64,000 nucleotides of DNA, taken from assembly GCA_027694045.1 (NCBI GenBank), contig JAQEWB010000001.1:1116001-1180000 (forward strand). Direction: 5' to 3'. The stretch comes from Bacillaceae bacterium OF18-1A. GTDB taxonomy: Bacteria; Bacillota; Bacilli; Bacillales; Bacillaceae_G. Of the stretch, positions 43,274-52,265 are shown piece by piece. A program made the position numbers and the translations under genes. Position 1 is the stretch's first letter, and each line of letters begins with the position of its first letter. The notes under the pieces are model-generated. The model was not told the origin of the DNA and made no database searches. It saw only the letters and a list, made by a program, of their open reading frames with translations.

Positions 43274-44182
43274 TTACAACACTAACTTATCTACTAAACC
43301 AATTAACTCCTGAATATCTGGCTTACTTACTTGAGCATTCGCCCCTACAGCCTCACCTTTATGGAATAACTCATTTGTAATTAATGAAGAGAAAATAACA
43401 ACTGGTAAACGATTCATTACTTCGCTATCTTTAATCACTTTCGTTAAATGATGTCCATCCATTTTTGGCATTTCAATATCTGTAATAAGCATGTGAATAT
43501 GTTCAAACATGTTTTCACCTTGCTCTTTCGCTAATTTTTCAATTTGCGCTAACGCCTCTGCGCCATTGCTGAAGAAGTTCATTTTCGTATATCCAGCTGA
43601 TGATAACGTTTCTTCTAATATTTGACGAAGCATTGCCGAGTCTTCTGCAATATATATAATTTTTTCAGCACGATCTGCTTTTTGCTCTAAGCCAGAAAGT
43701 GTTTTATTTTCATAACCGCTATTACTAATTTCACAAACAATTTTTTCATAATCTAATAGTAAAATAATCTTTCCATCTAGTTTTACAATACCAGAAGTTG
43801 TTTCTTCTAGTCCCATTGATAGTGAAGCTGGTTCATCAATTTGTTCCCATGAAATACGTTGAATACGATGTACTTCATCAACGCGGAAAATCACTTTCAT
43901 TTGATTTAGTTCTGAAATGATAAATTTCGTTTGATCAAGCGGCTTTGTCGACTTTAAGTTAAGAGCCGTCGCTAAGTTAATAACAGGTAGAATTTCACCA
44001 CGTACTTGAACAACACCTTCAACTGCATGATGCGATTCTGGCACAGTTGTAACCGGGAATGGATTGATGATTTCACGAACTTTCATTACATTGATACTAA
44101 ATAAATTTTCACCAACAGTATATGTAACAATTTCTAATTCATTTGTTCCGCTTTCTAATAAAATACTTTGTGCTTGTGACAT
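43274..44182 (-). CDS. cheV: Chemotaxis coupling protein CheV
   Basis: This 302-residue cytoplasmic protein has an N-terminal CheW-like domain (NELEIVTYTVGENLFSINVMKVREIINPFPVTTVP..., about 12-155) that couples receptors to the CheA kinase, and a C-terminal response-regulator receiver domain (about 168-302) with phospho-acceptor Asp in HMLITDIEMPKMDG. Receiver phosphorylation aids adaptation. A possible promoter (TTGACT at 44252-44247, then TTAATA) precedes the gene. Array 1 begins 30 bp downstream. Confidence 0.95.
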   Translation of the reverse strand: MSQAQSILLESGTNELEIVTYTVGENLFSINVMKVREIINPFPVTTVPESHHAVEGVVQVRGEILPVINLATALNLKSTKPLDQTKFIISELNQMKVIFRVDEVHRIQRISWEQIDEPASLSMGLEETTSGIVKLDGKIILLLDYEKIVCEISNSGYENKTLSGLEQKADRAEKIIYIAEDSAMLRQILEETLSSAGYTKMNFFSNGAEALAQIEKLAKEQGENMFEHIHMLITDIEMPKMDGHHLTKVIKDSEVMNRLPVVIFSSLITNELFHKGEAVGANAQVSKPDIQELIGLVDKLVL

Positions 44183-44249
44183 ATAGATGTCGCTCCCCTT
44201 CTATTAATTCTGTATATTAAATTATTAAGCTATATTAACTCTTAAAAGT

Positions 44250-44278
44250 CAACTACCTATATAAAATAGATAGTTGAA
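44250..44278. terminator. Hairpin between the FliG-C-like gene and cheV
   Basis: TCAACTA-C-CTAT / ATAG-A-TAGTTGA with a 5-nt loop lies 11 bp after the stop of the FliG-C-like gene, with a short T run on the minus strand. Confidence 0.55.
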
Positions 44279-44288
44279 CGATTCATTC

Positions 44289-44774
44289 TTAATCTTGTAT
44301 GAACGAAACAAGCGCCTCTAATAATACTTCTTGCGCCCCTACAATTTCTGTCGGTAACGCTTCCCATTTTTTCGAAAGCTCCGTTTCCACCCTTATTCTT
44401 AACTCTGCATTCATCTCTTCTAGCACATACTCTTTCGTCGCAATATCAACATCAAGTAAAGCAAGTGCATATAATTCCGGATCATTTATTTTTTCAAATA
44501 ATCGTTTCAATACAGCCGGTGCGATATGCTTTAATTTTTCAATATGAATCTCCTTATCTGAAAATAGCAACTCATATTGAATAAACGCAACATTCTCTTT
44601 AATCACTTTAAAATAACAATTGTTCTTTTTATCATTCACAAAATAACCGTTTGGATCTGCGATAATACTCTCTACTTTACGAATTAAATCTGGCAAACTA
44701 CTCGCCGTCATAACAGTCCTCTGCTCAACCTCACTCGGCGAAATGAATGTAACGCGATACTTATTCTGCGCCAC
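44289..44774 (-). CDS. Solo FliG C-terminal-like protein (161 aa)
   Basis: The second half (about 85-161: PAVLKRLFEKINDPELYALALLDVDIATKEYVLEEMNAELRIRVETELSKKWEALPTEIVGAQEVLLEAL) follows the pattern of the FliG C-terminal domain that meets the stator. Compare VIAKALKIAKEEIKEKLFTCMSSNRKEMILEEL in the full FliG of this cluster. The first half is unlike FliG. It could be an accessory rotor or regulatory protein; inference. The GTG at 44774 is used because it aligns with the start of mogR. Tandem array 2 ends 36 bp upstream. Confidence 0.7.
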   Translation of the reverse strand: MAQNKYRVTFISPSEVEQRTVMTASSLPDLIRKVESIIADPNGYFVNDKKNNCYFKVIKENVAFIQYELLFSDKEIHIEKLKHIAPAVLKRLFEKINDPELYALALLDVDIATKEYVLEEMNAELRIRVETELSKKWEALPTEIVGAQEVLLEALVSFIQD

Positions 44775-44809
44775 CCTCCTCACCTCTCCTTTTATAAAAA
44801 TCTATAAAA

Positions 44810-45442
44810 CTAACCTAATATCTCTCCATATCTCTGCCCTTACACACTGGTCGAGCACTCCTATAGGCACTAACCGACACCACACATCGCTAGGTCCTCT
44901 CTCAAAACCTAACCCAATAAAACCACCGATACCACTTACATTACACTTCGCTCAACACTTCTTAAACTATCCTAGTATCTCTTCATGTTTCTGTCCTTAC
45001 ACATCGGTCGTGACTCTATTAAGCACTAACCGCTCCAAAACATCGCTAGGTCCTCTCTCAAAACCTAACTCAATACAACCACAGACACTACCTACACTAC
45101 GCTCCGCTCAACACCTCTTAAACTATCCTAGTATCTCTCCATATCTCTGGCCTTACACAACGGTCGAGCACCCCATAGGCACTAACCGCCACCAAACACC
45201 GCTAGGTCCTCTCTCAAAACCTAAAAAAAGAGCTTTTAAGAGCCTCTCAATAACTCTATGTGATTGAACACTTCGCTCAACACTCCTTAAACTACTCTAG
45301 TATCTCTCCATATCTCTGGCCTTACACACCAGTCGGGCCTCTATTAGGCACTGACCGCTCCAAAACACCGCCAGGTCCCCTCTCAAAATCTAAAAAAAAG
45401 CTTTTAAGAGCTTTTAAAAACTTTAAGAGCCTTTCAATAACT
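44810..45442. repeat. Tandem array 2: four units related to array 1
   Basis: Landmarks (CCATATCTC or its variant) lie at 44826, 44983, 45139 and 45308: steps of 157, 156 and 169 bp. The units share with array 1 the blocks CCATATCTCTG, GGCACTAACCGC and CGCTAGG, but the joining part differs (CTTCGCTCAACAC, CTTAAACTA). The third unit carries a copy of the tail of the adjacent DUF3964-like coding region, GAGCTTTTAAGAGCC-TCAATAACTC, which in the fourth unit is the real gene end. The array lies 3' of that gene and 5' of the FliG-C-like gene. An open frame crosses part of the plus strand but is not conserved between units in a protein-like manner. Confidence 0.88.
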
Positions 45443-45758
45443 CTATGTTATTGAACCAAAACGCAATCTGCTGATCCGTAATCCCTGACAACATCACAAA
45501 AAACTCGCGGCACTTCATCTCATCCTTAAACAACTGATACTTCCATTCGCCTTGACTACCAACACTTATGAAATAAAACTCATGAATACGGCCAATAATG
45601 GCTTGTTTTTCACCGAATGAATAAGGAGGCACTTGTTTAATTTCAAATTGATCTGGTAAGTATATGTGCTCTTCTCGTTCCACTTTTAATACTTGCTCGG
45701 CAAGTTCGCGTTTATTTTCAAAAAAAGGCAATTGTAAAATTCGTTCTTGTCTTGTCAT
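45423..45758 (-). CDS. Uncharacterised protein in the flagellar cluster (DUF3964-like, tentative)
   Basis: This is a 111-residue soluble protein, MTRQERILQLPFFENKRELAEQVLKVEREEHIYLPDQFEIKQVPP..., ending FWFNNIELLKGS. No motif of known function is seen. It follows flgE by 48 bp, so it is probably transcribed with the hook operon. The family name is from memory. Its last ten or so codons are duplicated about 170 bp downstream in array 2 with two substitutions (FNHIELLRGS), which suggests the array grew by copying this end. Confidence 0.72.
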   Translation of the reverse strand: MTRQERILQLPFFENKRELAEQVLKVEREEHIYLPDQFEIKQVPPYSFGEKQAIIGRIHEFYFISVGSQGEWKYQLFKDEMKCREFFVMLSGITDQQIAFWFNNIELLKGS

Positions 45759-45806
45759 ACGAATAAAAACCCTTTCTATTACGTTACAATTTTTCTTTAT
45801 GATCTA

Positions 45807-47030
45807 TTATCGAATTAAGTTTACAACTTCATTTAATACTTCATCTGAAATTTTGATTACTTTCGCATTTCCTTGGAATCCGCGTTGGTACAGCATTAAA
45901 TCTACGAACTCTACAGATAAGTCTACGTTTGCACCTTCTTGTGCACCACCGCGTACTTTACCGGCACCGTTTTGACCAGATACGCCAAGCGCTAAAATAC
46001 CAGTTGTGTTCGTCGCTGTGTAGTTACCATTCCCTGTTTTCATTAATCCACCTTCATTCGGGAACATCGCAACAGCTAATTGACCAGCAGATTTCATACT
46101 TCCATCAGAATATTTTACCATCACGTATCCACCGTCAGTAATGAAACAATCTTTTACAGTTGCTGCTGCTCTACCATCTACGTCTGTTACCGATAATGTT
46201 TTATCTGTCGGGTGATTTGTTAATTTGCTAAAATCTAAATTTACAGTGCCACCATTAAACGGGACAGGTGCTACAGGCTTCGCTGGGTCTGGCTTTCCTA
46301 CTGCATTAAATGTCATATTTCCACCTGAGTTTGGTACTTCATTAAACACAGTTTCTTTTTTTGAATCATTACGCATCTTTACTGTATAGCTATAATTATG
46401 TTCACTCGTTTGTGTAAATTCTACACGCATTGTCCATGTATTACCGGCATCATCGTATACAGGCAAATCTTGCGTAACTTGTTTTGCATCAGCCGGAATA
46501 TTCCCGCCAATTACTCCTTTTGAAGTCCGAATACCACCAATTGCTGATCCCATTGGAATTTGCAGTGGTCCTGGAATACCAGATAAGTCAACATTACCAG
46601 TTGATGGATCTGCTGGATAAGCAAATACGTATCGACCTTCTGTGTTCGTAATATAGTAATCTGAAGATATATCAAACGTACCTTTACGTGTATACTCCAT
46701 ATTTCCACCTTTTGAATCACCTAAAACGAAGAAACCATTACCTTCCATCGCCGCTTGTGTTTTACCACCCGTTAATGTAATTGTCCCATCAGTATAATCG
46801 GTAATTGTTCCGCTCATTTTCACACCGTTACCAATACTTTTAGGATTCGTCCCTGCATATTTTTCATCGCCTTTTGAACCAATTGCATTGTTGTATAGTA
46901 AATCATCAAACATTGCTTTTTGTTTTTTATAACCTACTGTTTGTGCATTGGCGATATTATTTGAAGTTACACTTAATGCATTTTGTGTTGCATTCATTCC
47001 TGTAATACTTGTATATAACGCTTTAATCAT
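45807..47030 (-). CDS. flgE: Flagellar hook protein FlgE
   Basis: This 407-residue hook subunit starts MIKALYTSITGMNATQNALSVTSNNIANAQTVGYKKQKAMFDD (the rod/hook N-terminal motif) and ends EGANVDLSVEFVDLMLYQRGFQGNAKVIKISDEVLNEVVNLIR (matching C-terminal helix). The middle carries the hook D1/D2 domains. It is preceded by flgD (hook cap) 17 bp upstream. Length is normal. Confidence 0.94.
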   Translation of the reverse strand: MIKALYTSITGMNATQNALSVTSNNIANAQTVGYKKQKAMFDDLLYNNAIGSKGDEKYAGTNPKSIGNGVKMSGTITDYTDGTITLTGGKTQAAMEGNGFFVLGDSKGGNMEYTRKGTFDISSDYYITNTEGRYVFAYPADPSTGNVDLSGIPGPLQIPMGSAIGGIRTSKGVIGGNIPADAKQVTQDLPVYDDAGNTWTMRVEFTQTSEHNYSYTVKMRNDSKKETVFNEVPNSGGNMTFNAVGKPDPAKPVAPVPFNGGTVNLDFSKLTNHPTDKTLSVTDVDGRAAATVKDCFITDGGYVMVKYSDGSMKSAGQLAVAMFPNEGGLMKTGNGNYTATNTTGILALGVSGQNGAGKVRGGAQEGANVDLSVEFVDLMLYQRGFQGNAKVIKISDEVLNEVVNLIR

Positions 47031-47047
47031 AACGTATGGACACTCCT

Positions 47048-47626
47048 TTATGAATTTGTTGTTTTTACTTCTTCAGTTACTTGTTGATCCTCTTTCTTTG
47101 CATCTTCTGGATTGATTTCTCCAATTGGTTTATCCGACACCCTTTCAACGAAGCGAAGGGATACAACTTTATTACCAATAACGAGCTGTACATCGTTATT
47201 TTCCGCAAGGCGAACTGTCTCTACTTGACCAGTTACTTTGTTTCCTTCACCGTCAACACCTCTTACATACTTCCCTAAAAACTTCATTCCGCCATCTAGT
47301 GCCGTTGAAGACATCGTAGTTCGTAAAGAGTCAACTGCTTTTGTCATATTTTGCACTTGTTCCATAAGGGATAACTGTGCTGTCTGATTCATCATTTGAT
47401 TCATATCCATCGCATTAAACGGATCTTGATGTTGGAAACTCGCTAAGAAGAGTTTTAGAAAATCATCTTTCCCCATTACACCAGGAGTCTTTTGCTCTCC
47501 TGCTGATACTCCATTTGTTTGCCCTACTGGTGATTGTACACCGTTAACCGGTGCGTTACTTTTTTGCACTCCAGCCTGTAATGGAATATGATTTGTACTC
47601 GTTGTATTTAACCCCACTGTTGGCAC
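47048..47626 (-). CDS. flgD: Flagellar hook assembly (cap) protein FlgD
   Basis: This 192-residue hook-capping protein has the conserved N-terminal core GKDDFLKLFLASFQHQDPFNAMDMNQMMNQTAQLSLMEQVQNM. It is shorter than enterobacterial FlgD but usual for Bacillus. GTG start after GGAGGAA, three bases after the fliK-like stop. Confidence 0.92.
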   Translation of the reverse strand: MPTVGLNTTSTNHIPLQAGVQKSNAPVNGVQSPVGQTNGVSAGEQKTPGVMGKDDFLKLFLASFQHQDPFNAMDMNQMMNQTAQLSLMEQVQNMTKAVDSLRTTMSSTALDGGMKFLGKYVRGVDGEGNKVTGQVETVRLAENNDVQLVIGNKVVSLRFVERVSDKPIGEINPEDAKKEDQQVTEEVKTTNS

Positions 47627-47629
47627 GCT

Positions 47630-48736
47630 TTATTCCTCCAATAATCCAGCAAATTCTTTTGATTCTCGATTCTCTTGTTTCGTACTTGCTAGTTTTTGCT
47701 TTTGTCTTTGCTCTTGTTCTCGCTGTTCTTTACGATTTTCATCTTTATCCGAATAACTAATTTGAATATGAATTTCTTTTTCTTTTAGCTTTAACTTCAA
47801 TTCATCAAAAATGATTTCAATCCGTTTTTTCGCATCGTGCTTTTCCATTTCTACATGAACATCAATTTGATCTCCATGCTTTTTCATAAATACAGTTACT
47901 GTACCTAATTTATCTGGGTTTAACTGGAATAAAACACGCTCTTGTTTCACTACAAATTTTTGCAATGCTTCTACTTGGGCTTCCATTTTCTTTCCTAAAT
48001 CAGATAATGAAACTTTCTCAGCACCACTATTTGATTTTCCTATTTCAGTACTTGTCGTTTTATTTAATAACTCCGCACCTGTTGAACTCGAATCGTTTAA
48101 TAAATCACTTTCTGGCAACTCTACCTTCACATCATCGTTCTCTACTTTCGGTAAATCTGCGTCTTTAAACTCTTCTTGTTTCTTTGCGATATTACAAGTT
48201 TCAGATTCTACAATTTTCAATGCTTGCATCGTTTGCTCTGGTACCGCTAGTTTATCTAACACTATCTGCATTGTATCTTCTAAACATATAGCATTTTTAA
48301 TATTCATGTTTGAAAGAAGCTCTTGCAATTGTTGTAATTCAGCTGCGGGTAATTCGTTAAGTTTTATATTTCCATATTCTTTATATAACTCTTGTATTTT
48401 TTGTATGTATTGATATAACAATTCTGGTTGCACATGTAATTGTTCAATTGCAACCATTTGCTCGGATACAGCTAATAATAATTGCTCTGCCTCTTTTTTC
48501 TCTTCTTTCTGTACAAGCGGCTTTTCCTTCGTTACCGGCTTTTTTACTAGAAGATATTCTTTCTTTTCTTCCTTTAGCTCTTCATCTTGCTTTACTTGCT
48601 CCGCTTTCGGCTTTTTTTTATTTTCAATTCTCATCGTTTGATTGAATAAAGAATCTTCATTTTTCGACTGAATTTCAGATCCTTTTTCTTTTTGCGGAGG
48701 TATACTTTGTTGCACCGGTAATACAAACTGTAACAC
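47630..48736 (-). CDS. fliK: FliK-like flagellar hook-length control protein
   Basis: This is a 368-residue low-conservation protein. The C-terminal part (about 260-345: QVEALQKFVVKQERVLFQLNPDKLGTVTVFMKKHGDQIDVHVEMEKHDAKKRIEIIFDELKLKLKEKEIHIQISY) matches the FliK C-terminal (Flg_hook) domain. The rest is Lys/Glu-rich and repetitive, as expected of an extended molecular ruler. GTG at 48736 has GAGGTGG at -5; an ATG at 48754 overlapping the fliJ end is an alternative. Confidence 0.85.
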   Translation of the reverse strand: MLQFVLPVQQSIPPQKEKGSEIQSKNEDSLFNQTMRIENKKKPKAEQVKQDEELKEEKKEYLLVKKPVTKEKPLVQKEEKKEAEQLLLAVSEQMVAIEQLHVQPELLYQYIQKIQELYKEYGNIKLNELPAAELQQLQELLSNMNIKNAICLEDTMQIVLDKLAVPEQTMQALKIVESETCNIAKKQEEFKDADLPKVENDDVKVELPESDLLNDSSSTGAELLNKTTSTEIGKSNSGAEKVSLSDLGKKMEAQVEALQKFVVKQERVLFQLNPDKLGTVTVFMKKHGDQIDVHVEMEKHDAKKRIEIIFDELKLKLKEKEIHIQISYSDKDENRKEQREQEQRQKQKLASTKQENRESKEFAGLLEE

Positions 48737-48746
48737 TACTTCCACC

Positions 48747-49157
48747 TCATCCATTTATACACATTTTCAAATCAAGAAGCATGTTTTCCTCACGCTTTTC
48801 TTTTACTTCCGCAAGTTTCTTACAATCTTCTTGATACATTTCATCAATGACACGCTCTTTTTCTTTTGTTTTTTCTAAAAGGTTTTCGTTTTTTTGAATA
48901 AAACCTTCTATTTTTTTAATTTTTCTATTCCATTCTTCTATTCTTTCAGGCGAAAATGTATGTGAAGACAGCATACCAGCCATAATACGTTGCCTAGTTT
49001 GCACGACTTTACTACGCGATTTTACAACATATAAATCATATTCTTTTTTTTGTTCTATTTTTCTTTTTTCAGCTGTTAGTTCGTACACTTCTTTTAAAAT
49101 ATGCTCTTTCTCTTGATTAATTTGCAATTTTATCGTGTCGTACTGCTGCTTATCCAC
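48747..49157 (-). CDS. fliJ: FliJ-like coiled-coil flagellar protein
   Basis: This 136-residue protein is almost wholly charged coiled coil (INQEKEHILKEVYELTAEKRKIEQKKEYDLYVVKSRSKVVQTRQRI...), matching FliJ in length, composition and position after fliI. FliJ is the stalk-like partner of the FliI ATPase. The start is a GTG without an ideal spacing (AGGAAGGGG lies 12 nt upstream); an ATG closer to the site is out of frame. A terminator separates it from fliI. Confidence 0.7.
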   Translation of the reverse strand: MDKQQYDTIKLQINQEKEHILKEVYELTAEKRKIEQKKEYDLYVVKSRSKVVQTRQRIMAGMLSSHTFSPERIEEWNRKIKKIEGFIQKNENLLEKTKEKERVIDEMYQEDCKKLAEVKEKREENMLLDLKMCING

Positions 49158-49243
49158 CTGTTTTCATGGCCCCTTCCTATTATAACGCTCTCTTTTTCTA
49201 TTATATAGTTTTTTTCCAAAAAAATCTGTGAAATGTTAAAAAA

Positions 49244-49275
49244 CAAAAAAATGAGACCTCCAAGGCAGAGGTCTT
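49244..49275 (-). terminator. Terminator between fliI and fliJ
   Basis: On the minus strand AGACCTC / GAGGTCT with a 7-nt loop is followed by CATTTTTTTG, immediately at the fliI stop codon. Confidence 0.8.
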
Positions 49276-50578
49276 ATACAATATGGTACATCGCTTGGAC
49301 GATATCCTCAAAATGAAAATGATCCGTTCGACCTTGTTTTAAAAATGTATTTATACCTTCTACTTTATTTTTGCATTCAAAAATATAAGCATTTTCTTCA
49401 TTTTCTTGAATTGTCCCTAGTTTAAAATACAATTCATTTTCTTTATAAATAGATAAAATTTTTCTCATTTCATTTGCAAGTTGCCAATGATTTGGCGATA
49501 CAATTTCTTCCATAATCCTACTTACTGAATCTAGTACAGAAATGGCAGGGTAATGACTAAGCGTTGCAAGCTCACGCTTTAATACAATATGTCCATCTAA
49601 AATACCACGGGCCAAGTCTGGTACAGGACCATTTAAATCGTCACCATCAACGAGCACTGTATAAATGCCTGTTATTGAGCCTTTTTTCGTTTTACCAGAT
49701 CGCTCTAACAGTTTCTTCATATAACTCTCCATTAAGAGCGTTTTACCGCCAATTGGTAATTCTTTTACTGCGATATCCACACTCCGGCGTGCATCAGCAA
49801 AACGAGTAACGGAATCCATCATAAGTAATACGTTATTACCTTGGTCACGGAAATATTCAGCAATAGACGTTGCAAGCTTGGCGGCACGAAGTTGCATAAG
49901 ATGACTTTCATCTGACGTCGCTACAACAACGACGCTTTTCTTCATACCTTCTTCGCCTAATTCTTTTCTTATGAAGTCTTTTACTTCTCGGCCCCGTTCC
50001 CCTACTAAACTAATAACGTTTATATCAGCTTTTGCATTTTTCGCAATCATTCCAAGTAAAGTAGATTTACCAACACCAGATCCGGCGAAAATACCAATCT
50101 TTTGACCGATCCCAATTGTTAACATGGAATCAATTGATTTAATTCCCGTTTCAAATACATCTGTAATCTCTTCTCGCTCAAACGCATGGATTGGAGGCGC
50201 ATCTAGTTTTATTTTTTGTAACGGAATGTTTCCAGCATCCTCATTTAATACTTCACCGTTTGCACTTAATACTTTTCCGAGTAAATGATTACCACGAGGT
50301 ATAACGACATCTTCTGAAATTAACGTAACTGAATCTCCGTAACATACTTTTTCTGTCTGCTCAAATGGTAATAACATATTGTTTTCTTTTTCAATTGCAA
50401 TCACTTCACATAAAACATTATGTTCTCCAACGAAACAAACATCTCCAATTTTCGCTTTCGGTCCTTTCGCTACGAAAAATTGCTCTTGTACACTATGAAC
50501 TTTACCAATTTTCGTATAAAACGGCGTTTCAATAAACGTATTCCATTTATGATTTTCATTTACTAACAGACGGCTCAT
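49274..50578 (-). CDS. fliI: Flagellar export ATPase FliI
   Basis: This 434-residue F1-beta-like ATPase energises unfolding and export. Walker A GIFAGSGVGKSTLLGMIAK and Walker B-region VLLMMDSVTRFADARR, with ERGREVKDFI, are intact. Length is normal. Its start lies within the end of fliH (overlap of 4 bp). Confidence 0.96.
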   Translation of the reverse strand: MSRLLVNENHKWNTFIETPFYTKIGKVHSVQEQFFVAKGPKAKIGDVCFVGEHNVLCEVIAIEKENNMLLPFEQTEKVCYGDSVTLISEDVVIPRGNHLLGKVLSANGEVLNEDAGNIPLQKIKLDAPPIHAFEREEITDVFETGIKSIDSMLTIGIGQKIGIFAGSGVGKSTLLGMIAKNAKADINVISLVGERGREVKDFIRKELGEEGMKKSVVVVATSDESHLMQLRAAKLATSIAEYFRDQGNNVLLMMDSVTRFADARRSVDIAVKELPIGGKTLLMESYMKKLLERSGKTKKGSITGIYTVLVDGDDLNGPVPDLARGILDGHIVLKRELATLSHYPAISVLDSVSRIMEEIVSPNHWQLANEMRKILSIYKENELYFKLGTIQENEENAYIFECKNKVEGINTFLKQGRTDHFHFEDIVQAMYHIV

Positions 50579-51261
50579 ACGTTTTGCTCCTCAAACAACT
50601 TCTCTTCTTCCCATTTTTGACGAAGTTTCGCAAATATAGGTGCAAATTTAAACTCGAAAAACTCTTTCTCTTCTTCCAAAACAAATTCACCAAACTGCAA
50701 AGAGAAATCATATTTCCATTCTACTAATTGTAATAACCAATACTCTTTCGTATTTTCTTTCTCTTCTTGAATACGTTCAAATGTCTCTGGATGCACTGTA
50801 ATAACTAATTTTTCAAACGAAGTAGGCAATGTTTGAACGATGCCAGTTAAAATTGGTAATACATCAAGTACTCGTGAATCTATCGCTTGGTTCACGATTT
50901 TTTCAGCTAGTTGAAAAGACTGATTCCATAATAAATCTGTCCATTCGTATGCTGTTTCATGTTGCTCTTTTTGAAACTGCATACGCGCCGTTTCGATTTC
51001 TTCCATTTGTTCATGAATGTGCATTTGAAATTGTTCTTTATCTTGTAATAGCTGCTGACGCTCTCGTTCTAACATTTTTTGCGCTTGCCTTAGCTCATTC
51101 ATTTCCATATGTAATGATTCTCGCTGCGCACGAAGCTCTTCATGATCTACTTGTATTCCTTCTTGGGCATGAACTTGCGTTGGTTTTGGGAATTGTAATT
51201 CATACATTTCTTCAGAAAAAGAAACAGAATTCTTCGGAATTCTGTTTTTAAATAAGGACAT
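50575..51261 (-). CDS. fliH: FliH-like flagellar assembly protein
   Basis: This 228-residue protein has a long Glu/Gln-rich coiled coil (about 35-110) followed by a V/A-ATPase E-subunit-like C-terminal domain (FQLAEKIVNQAIDSRVLDVLPILTGIVQTLPTSFEKLVITVHPETFE). It regulates FliI. It overlaps the ends of fliG (14 bp) and fliI. ATG at 51261 preferred (GAGGTG at -6). Confidence 0.85.
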   Translation of the reverse strand: MSLFKNRIPKNSVSFSEEMYELQFPKPTQVHAQEGIQVDHEELRAQRESLHMEMNELRQAQKMLERERQQLLQDKEQFQMHIHEQMEEIETARMQFQKEQHETAYEWTDLLWNQSFQLAEKIVNQAIDSRVLDVLPILTGIVQTLPTSFEKLVITVHPETFERIQEEKENTKEYWLLQLVEWKYDFSLQFGEFVLEEEKEFFEFKFAPIFAKLRQKWEEEKLFEEQNV

Positions 51262-52252
51262 CCTCTTCACCTCTTTGAACGATAATTCTTCCTTCTTTCT
51301 CTAGCTTTTTCACTGCGCCTGTAATCGTTTGCTGCGCTTTTTCAGCATCCGTCATCTTAAGCGGTCCTAAGCCATCTAGCTCTTCTAGAATCATCTCTTT
51401 ACGGTTTGAAGACATACATGTAAATAATTTCTCTTTAATTTCTTCTTTTGCAATTTTAAGTGCTTTTGCAATAACACCGTTATCTGTAATTTCTTCTAAT
51501 ACACGGCGAAGCGCAAGGTCTTCAAGACCAAGCAAGTCTTCAAATACAAACATATTTTCTTTAATTCTCTCTGATAACTCATAATCCATTTCATCCAGCC
51601 TTTGAAAGACTGTTTTTTCGACACCTCGTGAAACGTTATTTAAAATGTTCACGATTGTTTTTAAGCCATCTGTTTTATTAATTGCACTAAATGCCATGTT
51701 CTTTAATTTTGCTTTTAATAACTCACCAATTTGATTAATTAATTCACCATCAACTTGCTCTAGTTTTGCAATTCCCATAACTGTTTCTACTCGTTTATGA
51801 TCTGGCAATCTCTCAATTAATTGAGAGGCAAGCTGTGGTTTAATATAGGAAGCGATAATCGCAATCGTCTGTGGTGACTCATCATTCAGCACTGTTAAAA
51901 GTGGCTCTAAGTCTGTTAGTGAATTTAAAAATTCAAATGGATTATCTTTGTTATACCAAAGGTCTTCCAATAATTTTTCAAGTTCTTCTTCAGGCATATT
52001 TTTAAATATACGGCGAATATATTCTTTATCTGGAGTCACTAAGTTCAGTTCTTTTACATTTAATTCATACAAAAACTGACCCAATACATTTTCTAGCGTT
52101 TCTGGTTTATATACACGGAACTTCGCAATTTCACGAAGTAACACTTCTTTTTCCTCAGCCGTCATATATTCAATGACTTTTGCTGCCACCTCTTCATCTA
52201 ATGTACGAATGAGGATGGCAGCTTTTTCTTTGGAGGAGATTTCATCTAACAT
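51248..52252 (-). CDS. fliG: Flagellar motor switch protein FliG
   Basis: This 334-residue rotor protein has N, middle and C domains. It includes LLTVLNDESPQTIAIIASYIKPQLASQLIERLPDHKR (EHPQTIA-like motif) and the C-terminal torque domain DLLGLEDLALRRVLEEITDNGVIAKALKIAKEEIKEKLFTCMSSNRKEMILEELDGLGPLKMTDAEKAQQTI. Length is normal. Confidence 0.95.
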   Translation of the reverse strand: MLDEISSKEKAAILIRTLDEEVAAKVIEYMTAEEKEVLLREIAKFRVYKPETLENVLGQFLYELNVKELNLVTPDKEYIRRIFKNMPEEELEKLLEDLWYNKDNPFEFLNSLTDLEPLLTVLNDESPQTIAIIASYIKPQLASQLIERLPDHKRVETVMGIAKLEQVDGELINQIGELLKAKLKNMAFSAINKTDGLKTIVNILNNVSRGVEKTVFQRLDEMDYELSERIKENMFVFEDLLGLEDLALRRVLEEITDNGVIAKALKIAKEEIKEKLFTCMSSNRKEMILEELDGLGPLKMTDAEKAQQTITGAVKKLEKEGRIIVQRGEEDVLI

Positions 52253-52265
52253 CGTCGTTCCTCCC

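Noticed and set aside
42291..45442. c-di-GMP or other known riboswitch aptamers in the arrays
   Set aside because: I could not match the units to the conserved core of any riboswitch class I know; the blocks shared by both arrays do not form a recognised aptamer.
44743..45454. Plus-strand open frames across array 2 as real genes
   Set aside because: They lack ribosome sites, run antisense to the motility transcripts, start inside the FliG-C-like gene and derive only from the repeated DNA; the frame breaks in the fourth unit.
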